38,903 nt of DNA from JAEUMD01 sp050250815. Its GTDB lineage: Bacteria > Pseudomonadota > Alphaproteobacteria > Rhizobiales > Hyphomicrobiaceae. Positions 34,415 through 38,903 of the stretch are shown here, in pieces; the stretch's first letter is position 1; every line of letters starts with the position of its first letter. The notes beneath the pieces are model-generated. The model had not been told where the DNA came from and ran no database searches. It saw nothing but the letters and a program-made list of their open reading frames with translations. The stretch is from the NCBI GenBank assembly GCA_050250815.1, contig JBFWNY010000034.1, forward strand, positions 1 to 38,903. Reading direction: 5' to 3'. A program made the position numbers and the translations under genes.

Positions 34415-35776
34415 ATGGACTACACGGCCAATTTGAAGCTGCCCTATCTGGCGGCGGCGCAGGCGCAGAAGCACGTCACGCACAACGAAGCCCTTCAGGC
34501 GCTAGACGCAGTCGTGCAGTTGAGCGTTGAGGCGCGCAACTTGGCGGACCCACCCGCGTCGCCGGACGAGGGTAGCCGCTATGTGGTGGCGCCCGCCGGT
34601 ACCGGAGCATGGACCGGGCACGCGCACGACATCGCCGCCTTCATCGACGGGGCATGGAAATTCTTCCAGCCGGTGGCCGGGTGGCTCGCCTGGGTTGTTC
34701 CAGAAAGCAAGACCATCGTCTGGAACGGTACGGCCTGGACCGATTGGCCCACCGCTACGAGCGTCAATCCGACGCCGCTCGTCGGCGTCAATACGACGGC
34801 CGACCCCACCAACCGAATCGCGGTGAAGTCCGACGCCTCGCTATTCAGCCACGACGACGTAACGCCGGGAACCGGCAATCACCAGATGAAGGTCAACAAG
34901 TCGGCGTCGAACCGGACTGCATCGCTGCTGTTCCAGACGGGCTTTTCCGGCCGTGCCGAGTTCGGGCTCACCGGCGACGACAACTGGCACGTCAAGGTGT
35001 CGCCTGACGGCGCGACGTGGCACGAGGCTCTTGCCGTCGATCGCACCAACGGCCGCGTTTCCTTCCCGCAGGCCCCCGCCCCGGCCAATGTGCTGTTCAA
35101 CCTGCTCGACAACGGCGGCCGGTTTGGCGCCTCGCCCGAGCCGCAGACGTTTGTTATCGGCACCTACGCGCTTCCGTCGTGGCTATCCTCCTACAACGGC
35201 TCAGCTCTGGCACAGGGCGACAAGTTCACGTTCGACAACTCGACCTACGGCGGCGCCGCCGCGGCCCTCGGCACAGACGTGCATGGCCTCATCGAGAAGA
35301 TAAAGGATACGATCGCCGACCCGACCACCGGTCGCTACGGCATCGAGTTCTATTTGGTCAACATCACGGCCGGCACTGGAACGTCCGCGGTCAACGTCGT
35401 CGCCGGCGGAGTGACGCACTACCTTGCACTGCTCAACGGCGTGCTGCCGACCTGGCAGAAGACGACCATCGGCTACAACATCAAGGTCAAGTCCGGCAGC
35501 ATGGCGGTCTATTACGATAGCAGCGTCGATACCTACGTCGACGGCGTGCTGATCAGCGCGCCTGTCCGGCTCCAGCCAGCCGATGGATGGAAGCAGGTCG
35601 TGCGGCGCCTCAACGTCGATCCGCGCCGCAATTACGGCTATGACACCAATGTGTTTCGCGTCTATGCCACGGCCGGTTCGGTGATGGCGTTCGGACTACC
35701 GTTTCTATTCCCCGGCTGGGCACCAGTATCGTCCACGCCGATCGGCGTCGTGCCCAGCCTCAGAACGTGGCGATGA
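34415..35776 (+). CDS. DUF2793 protein, prophage or gene-transfer-agent spike-like
   Basis: 453 residues from the ATG at 34415, with AGGAG eight bases upstream; the frame is open upstream but not protein-like. The first 115 residues are a clear DUF2793 domain: NLKLPYLAAAQAQKHVTHNEAL, PPASPDEGSRYVVAP, AAFIDGAWKFFQP and GWLAWV. Residues 120-265 are beta-rich (TADPTNRIAVKSDASLF), and 270-453 a separate beta-rich part of unknown type. DUF2793 proteins are known to me mostly from prophages and alphaproteobacterial gene transfer agents, where tail or spike proteins touch the cell's polysaccharide. No other phage gene is near. Its stop lies three bases from that of the convergent polymerase. Confidence 0.82.
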   Translation: MDYTANLKLPYLAAAQAQKHVTHNEALQALDAVVQLSVEARNLADPPASPDEGSRYVVAPAGTGAWTGHAHDIAAFIDGAWKFFQPVAGWLAWVVPESKTIVWNGTAWTDWPTATSVNPTPLVGVNTTADPTNRIAVKSDASLFSHDDVTPGTGNHQMKVNKSASNRTASLLFQTGFSGRAEFGLTGDDNWHVKVSPDGATWHEALAVDRTNGRVSFPQAPAPANVLFNLLDNGGRFGASPEPQTFVIGTYALPSWLSSYNGSALAQGDKFTFDNSTYGGAAAALGTDVHGLIEKIKDTIADPTTGRYGIEFYLVNITAGTGTSAVNVVAGGVTHYLALLNGVLPTWQKTTIGYNIKVKSGSMAVYYDSSVDTYVDGVLISAPVRLQPADGWKQVVRRLNVDPRRNYGYDTNVFRVYATAGSVMAFGLPFLFPGWAPVSSTPIGVVPSLRTWR

Positions 35777-35779
35777 GGT

Positions 35780-37123
35780 TCAGGCCGGCCCCGCATTCTG
35801 ACCGCTGCCTCCCAGATCCGCAGAATCGGCAAGTTCATAATAGCGGCCAACGATCGCAACCAGCGCCGCTGCCATGCAGAAACTGGCAACATACCAGAGC
35901 TGCCACATGCCGTAGCTTGCCGCAGCGTGCACCATGCCAGCGGTAAAGGTTGCCAATCCGAAAGGCACGAATCTCGCGTGTGCCCGCGCGATGGCACCTA
36001 TAAGCCCGAGCCCCATGGACATGAACAACAGCGCACCGATCGCACCGAGTTCATACCAAGTCTGCAGGAAGGCGTTGTGAGCGTGGAATAGCAGCAGAGC
36101 GGGCGTCTCCGATTTCGCTTCGATGTCTTGCGATCGCGCGTGCGTCATGTTGGCGCCTATCCCGATCAGCGGCCGTTCGAGTGTCGCACGAGCAGCGCTG
36201 TTCCAGATTAGGATGCGCTGCTTGCCGCTGTCCGGAACGATGCTCCATGTGTGCATCCCGGCATCGTGAGCAGCAATCGACACGGGAACCACGAACAGGC
36301 AGGCCGCAATCCACGCAGCCTGGACCAGCCGGATGGACGCCCGCGAAGACCACCGCGCGACGAGTATCACAACCGTCCCAGCGATCAGCGCCAGCTTCGC
36401 CGTGTCGTTGAGCCCGCCGAAGGTGGCGATCACGACCAATCCCAGGAGGACAATCAGTGTCACGCGACCCGCCGTTCCCTTCAGGTTCCAGGCGACGGCC
36501 AGCGACGTAAAGAACCAAAGAGTCAAAGGCAGGAAATTCCGCACCAGATCATGGCCGAAGATGCGAACGACACGGCCATTCTCCCAGCGTACGAACGAAG
36601 CCGGTCTGATATCGACGGCCGTGATCTCAAGCGTATTGTAAACCCAGATCTTGATCGCCTGCTCGCTGAGCACCTCGACCACGAGATAGGCCGCAGATGC
36701 GACTGTACCGGCGAGCGCACCGTAGGCCATTGCCTTGACGAAGCGCAGGCGTCTCTCCGTCAGCGAGATCACGCAGGCGCTGAAGGACAGCATAGTGATA
36801 GCGCTGGCAGTAAGCACACTCATGAGGAGCCGATCCGGCCACTGGCCCCAGCCGACACTGGCGAGCGCATAGAGCAGAAAGGCCGACAGTGGCGCCACGG
36901 CGAGAATCAACGATCGCCGTTCCAACGCATCCGAGCCGAAGCGTATGGTGTAGTTGATGAGCAAGACGCCCAGAAGCGGCATCGTGAAAGCGACGGTCTT
37001 CGCACTCACCGCGCCCGCCAGCACGATACCGAAGACGGCGAGCCCCCTGCCGTAGTCATCGAATGCGGTCGGCTTCCCCTTGGAAAGCCCCTTGCGGCTC
37101 TGTCGATCGCCGTTCGCTGACAT
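35780..37123 (-). CDS. O-antigen ligase / Wzy-type polymerase family protein
   Basis: 447 residues with about 11 membrane helices. The Wzy_C signature is in the largest periplasmic loop: ERPLIGIGANMTHA and LFHAHNAFLQTWYELGAIGALLF, with the conserved His. WaaL-type ligases and Wzy polymerases share this fold and cannot be separated by eye. In this locus it would polymerise the repeat units or pass them to an acceptor at the periplasmic face. It follows the initiating sugar transferase by 12 bases on the same strand. No Wzx flippase is seen in the window. Confidence 0.87.
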   Translation of the reverse strand: MSANGDRQSRKGLSKGKPTAFDDYGRGLAVFGIVLAGAVSAKTVAFTMPLLGVLLINYTIRFGSDALERRSLILAVAPLSAFLLYALASVGWGQWPDRLLMSVLTASAITMLSFSACVISLTERRLRFVKAMAYGALAGTVASAAYLVVEVLSEQAIKIWVYNTLEITAVDIRPASFVRWENGRVVRIFGHDLVRNFLPLTLWFFTSLAVAWNLKGTAGRVTLIVLLGLVVIATFGGLNDTAKLALIAGTVVILVARWSSRASIRLVQAAWIAACLFVVPVSIAAHDAGMHTWSIVPDSGKQRILIWNSAARATLERPLIGIGANMTHARSQDIEAKSETPALLLFHAHNAFLQTWYELGAIGALLFMSMGLGLIGAIARAHARFVPFGLATFTAGMVHAAASYGMWQLWYVASFCMAAALVAIVGRYYELADSADLGGSGQNAGPA

Positions 37124-37135
37124 GGGAAGGCGGCC

Positions 37136-37762
37136 TCAGACCGCCAGCTGCTTCGACGGCGACGGCCCGCGCCGCACGACCTTGGCGAGAGTGCGCAGGA
37201 TCAACATGATGTCGCCTGTCAGAGAGCGGGTCCGCACGTATTGCCTCTGAAGCTCAAGCTTGCGCGGCAGTATTTGCTCGACATAGACCAAACGATGATC
37301 GACCGCGCCTGCAAGCAGGCTCGCCTCGTCCCTGAACTCGATAGAGGCGATGTCCGTCATGCCGGGCCGGACGGAAAGCACCTCGCGCCGCACATCGTCG
37401 GGATACATGTCCACATATTCAGGCACCTCCGGGCGCGGACCGACCAGTGACATGTCACCGGCGACGACATTCAGAATCTGCGGCAACTCGTCGAGCTTGG
37501 TGCGGCGGAGGAAGCGGCCGAGCCGCGTGATGCGGCTGTCATTGCCGCCGGTCACCTTTGGACCACTCGCCTCGGCACCGACGACCATAGTCCGGAATTT
37601 GAGGATCTTGAATGGGACTCCGTTGCGGCCAACCCGGACCTGACGGAACAGTCCCGGCCCGTTGCTGTCCAACCGCACCAGGATGCCGATCACCAGCATG
37701 ACCGGCCCCAGTACGACAAGGCTCGGTATGGTCGCCAGAAGATCAATGGTGCGTTTCAGCAC
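37136..37762 (-). CDS. Small sugar-phosphate transferase (monotopic PGT, PglC/WcaJ type)
   Basis: 208 residues, the short form with only the catalytic core. The N-terminal re-entrant helix (LKRTIDLLATIPSLVVLGPVMLVIGILVRLD) is broken by a Ser-Pro-like bend, and the catalytic Asp-Glu pair is in RRTKLDELPQILNVVAGDMSLVGPRPE. FKILKFRTMV and SVRPGMTDIASIEF are conserved. These enzymes start glycan assembly by moving a sugar 1-phosphate from its UDP carrier to undecaprenyl phosphate. With the polymerase gene just downstream, it probably begins the repeat unit of this locus. Confidence 0.93.
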   Translation of the reverse strand: MLKRTIDLLATIPSLVVLGPVMLVIGILVRLDSNGPGLFRQVRVGRNGVPFKILKFRTMVVGAEASGPKVTGGNDSRITRLGRFLRRTKLDELPQILNVVAGDMSLVGPRPEVPEYVDMYPDDVRREVLSVRPGMTDIASIEFRDEASLLAGAVDHRLVYVEQILPRKLELQRQYVRTRSLTGDIMLILRTLAKVVRRGPSPSKQLAV

Positions 37763-37803
37763 TTCGTCACTCCTGAACTCCTATGCCGTGCGCACGCGTG
37801 CCC

Positions 37804-38583
37804 TCAGGATGCTCGCGCAATCTTCGGCACGCGGAACGTGTAGCCGCGATCGTCGAAAGCGACGAGTTCGAAGCCGCGTTCCTTCATGAAGTCGACGAGA
37901 CCAGGCTCGGTCGCGGCAAGTGCGACATAGCGGCATCCGTTGCCGATGGTGGCGCGCATGCCGTCAATGATCTGCCGCTCCGCGCCGTTGGTGGTGATGC
38001 TGATGAGGGACGGCGCGGCAACGCCGAGGCGTTCTATGATCCGGTCGACGCTGTCGACCGGCACCACGATGCGGTTGTACTTCCGCTCGGAAATTTCCTG
38101 CTCGCTGCCGCGGACGACGCCACCCAGAGCGTTGGAGGCGGGGTGATCGGGGCTAGAGAGGAACTCCAGTTTGTCTTCATGGGACCAAGCACCGAGCGGC
38201 ACAACGGTGGCTCGCTTGTCGAGCCCCATCTTGCGCAGGTGCGCGCGCATCGCCTCGACGTTGTCGGGGTCCGGCTCGATAATGACGGTATGGCCCTGCC
38301 GAGCCATCAACGCAAAGTAGACAGACCGCGAGCGGCCGATCTTCAGGAGGTCGCGCGGAGCACCGATCTGCACGACCGTATCGGTCGGTTCGATCAGGCT
38401 GTAGGGATACTTGGAGCGGCGTGCCTTCAGCCCCAGCGAATAGTTCATCGCCGGAGGCAACGAAGAAAGCACCACGGCGGCCGGTCGCGACATCGCGCGG
38501 TACGCCTTGCGTCCGATCATCTGCTTAAGCCTCAGCAGCGTCCCCGTGTCGTTCTTGACCATGTCAGGTGCTCTCTCGACCAT
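37804..38583 (-). CDS. FkbM family methyltransferase
   Basis: 259 residues from the ATG at 38583; an ATG at 38562 gives 252. Motif-I-like DTVVQIGAPRDLLKIGRS, VIIEPDPDNVEAMRAHL (SAM-binding acidic loop), VPLGAWSHEDKLEF, the VDSVDRIIE turn and SITTNGAERQIIDGM mark the FkbM type. Such enzymes O-methylate sugars of polysaccharides and antibiotics. The glycine-rich motif I is imperfect (VQIGAPRD in place of DVGANIG), which may mean altered SAM binding. It is the first minus-strand gene of the run with the sugar transferase and polymerase. A 21-base duplication repeats the start region. Confidence 0.8.
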   Translation of the reverse strand: MVERAPDMVKNDTGTLLRLKQMIGRKAYRAMSRPAAVVLSSLPPAMNYSLGLKARRSKYPYSLIEPTDTVVQIGAPRDLLKIGRSRSVYFALMARQGHTVIIEPDPDNVEAMRAHLRKMGLDKRATVVPLGAWSHEDKLEFLSSPDHPASNALGGVVRGSEQEISERKYNRIVVPVDSVDRIIERLGVAAPSLISITTNGAERQIIDGMRATIGNGCRYVALAATEPGLVDFMKERGFELVAFDDRGYTFRVPKIARAS

Positions 38584-38595
38584 GTCAGGTGCTCT
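38557..38595. repeat. Tandem 21-base direct repeat containing the start codon
   Basis: The 18-base unit GACCATGTCAGGTGCTCT occurs at 38557-38574 and again at 38578-38595, period 21. Each copy carries the minus-strand ATGGTC, so the peptide APDMV is written twice in frame. Confidence 0.85.
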
Positions 38596-38903
38596 TCGCG
38601 TTGTTGAGGGCCAGACGTGCGAGGTGTCACACCGACGCCACACGCCCGGACGCAGTGTTCCGGATTGGCAATCAAACTGCCTCGCGGGACCTTTGCATGA
38701 CGCCGCACCAGCCCTCCGTCAACCACCATTGTAGTCTTTGCACCGCCTTTCCGATCGAGGGGGATGCAATGTGGCATCATCGGGCGGCCAACCCGGGGTG
38801 TGCAGCCGGCACAACCGAGAAGAACACGCGGTAAGGAGACTATCCGCGACACTCGGGCGCTTATCGACTGGCTGCTGGCGTCACCGGCCGGGCTAGCAGC
38901 GAT
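38584..38903. other. Window end without a convincing gene
   Basis: 320 bases. An in-frame GTG at 38643 could extend the methyltransferase but adds nothing family-like. GTAAGGAGAC near 38832 resembles a ribosome site, but no start codon follows at normal distance before the window ends. Confidence 0.4.

Noticed and set aside
34415..35776. Prophage or gene transfer agent cluster
   Set aside because: Only one gene with such similarity; no integrase, capsid, portal, tail or lysis gene on either side.

Overview
The window reads as chromosomal DNA from a high-GC alphaproteobacterium, most likely of the order Hyphomicrobiales. This placement rests on gene content: a TauE/SafE + TIGR02186 pair, a DUF6460-like membrane protein, a ligase-associated helicase with PdeM, a DUF2793 protein, a CrbS/CrbR-type regulatory pair beside a DUF4212/sodium-solute symporter, and a CtrA-like site. 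Genus and species cannot be told from the sequence. Genes are densely packed, with many ATGA or TAATG junctions. No insertion sequence, integrase or CRISPR array was seen.

Positions 1-5000: the 3' end of a GtrB/DPM-type glycosyltransferase, interrupted in frame by TAA, overlaps a ChbG/HpnK (YdjC) deacetylase. Facing it on the minus strand is the widespread trio of circularly permuted ATP-grasp, alpha-E and transglutaminase-like proteins, which looks like a peptide-bond-forming/processing module. Positions 5000-9500: a divergent paralogue of the succinyl-CoA synthetase/malate-CoA ligase pair with its own probable promoter, a small membrane ORF, tRNA-Gly(CCC), a radical SAM protein and MscL, the last two separated by a strong two-way hairpin.

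Positions 9500-17500: a CrbS-type hybrid kinase with a transporter-like sensor domain, a LuxR-type regulator, a DUF4212 small subunit and its sodium/solute symporter, then scpB (methylmalonyl-CoA decarboxylase). Together they suggest uptake and sensing of short monocarboxylates such as acetate or propionate. Positions 17400-24400: YjbQ with a secreted coiled-coil protein, a large membrane-anchored coiled-coil/SEL1 protein preceded by a CtrA-like site, and a TauE/SafE permease overlapping a TIGR02186 lipid-anchored-like/periplasmic protein. Positions 24400-28300: PdeM and the Lhr-type helicase of the ligase-associated DNA repair set, then a DUF6460-like protein.

Positions 28500-38600: a polysaccharide locus. 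WbpA/TviB-type, WbpB/WlbA-type and WbpD-type enzymes plus an ArnB/PseC-like aminotransferase could make a UDP-diacetamido-glucuronic acid. A GT4 glycosyltransferase, an O-antigen ligase/polymerase, a small initiating sugar-phosphate transferase and an FkbM methyltransferase would assemble and decorate the glycan. Inside this locus sits a lone DUF2793 protein, a family otherwise typical of prophage and gene-transfer-agent tail or spike genes. I consider this the least expected gene of the window. No wholly new system is proven here. The best leads are the DUF2793 gene in the glycan locus, the divergent CoA ligase with altered active-site motifs, and the non-canonical aminotransferase in the Wbp-type pathway.
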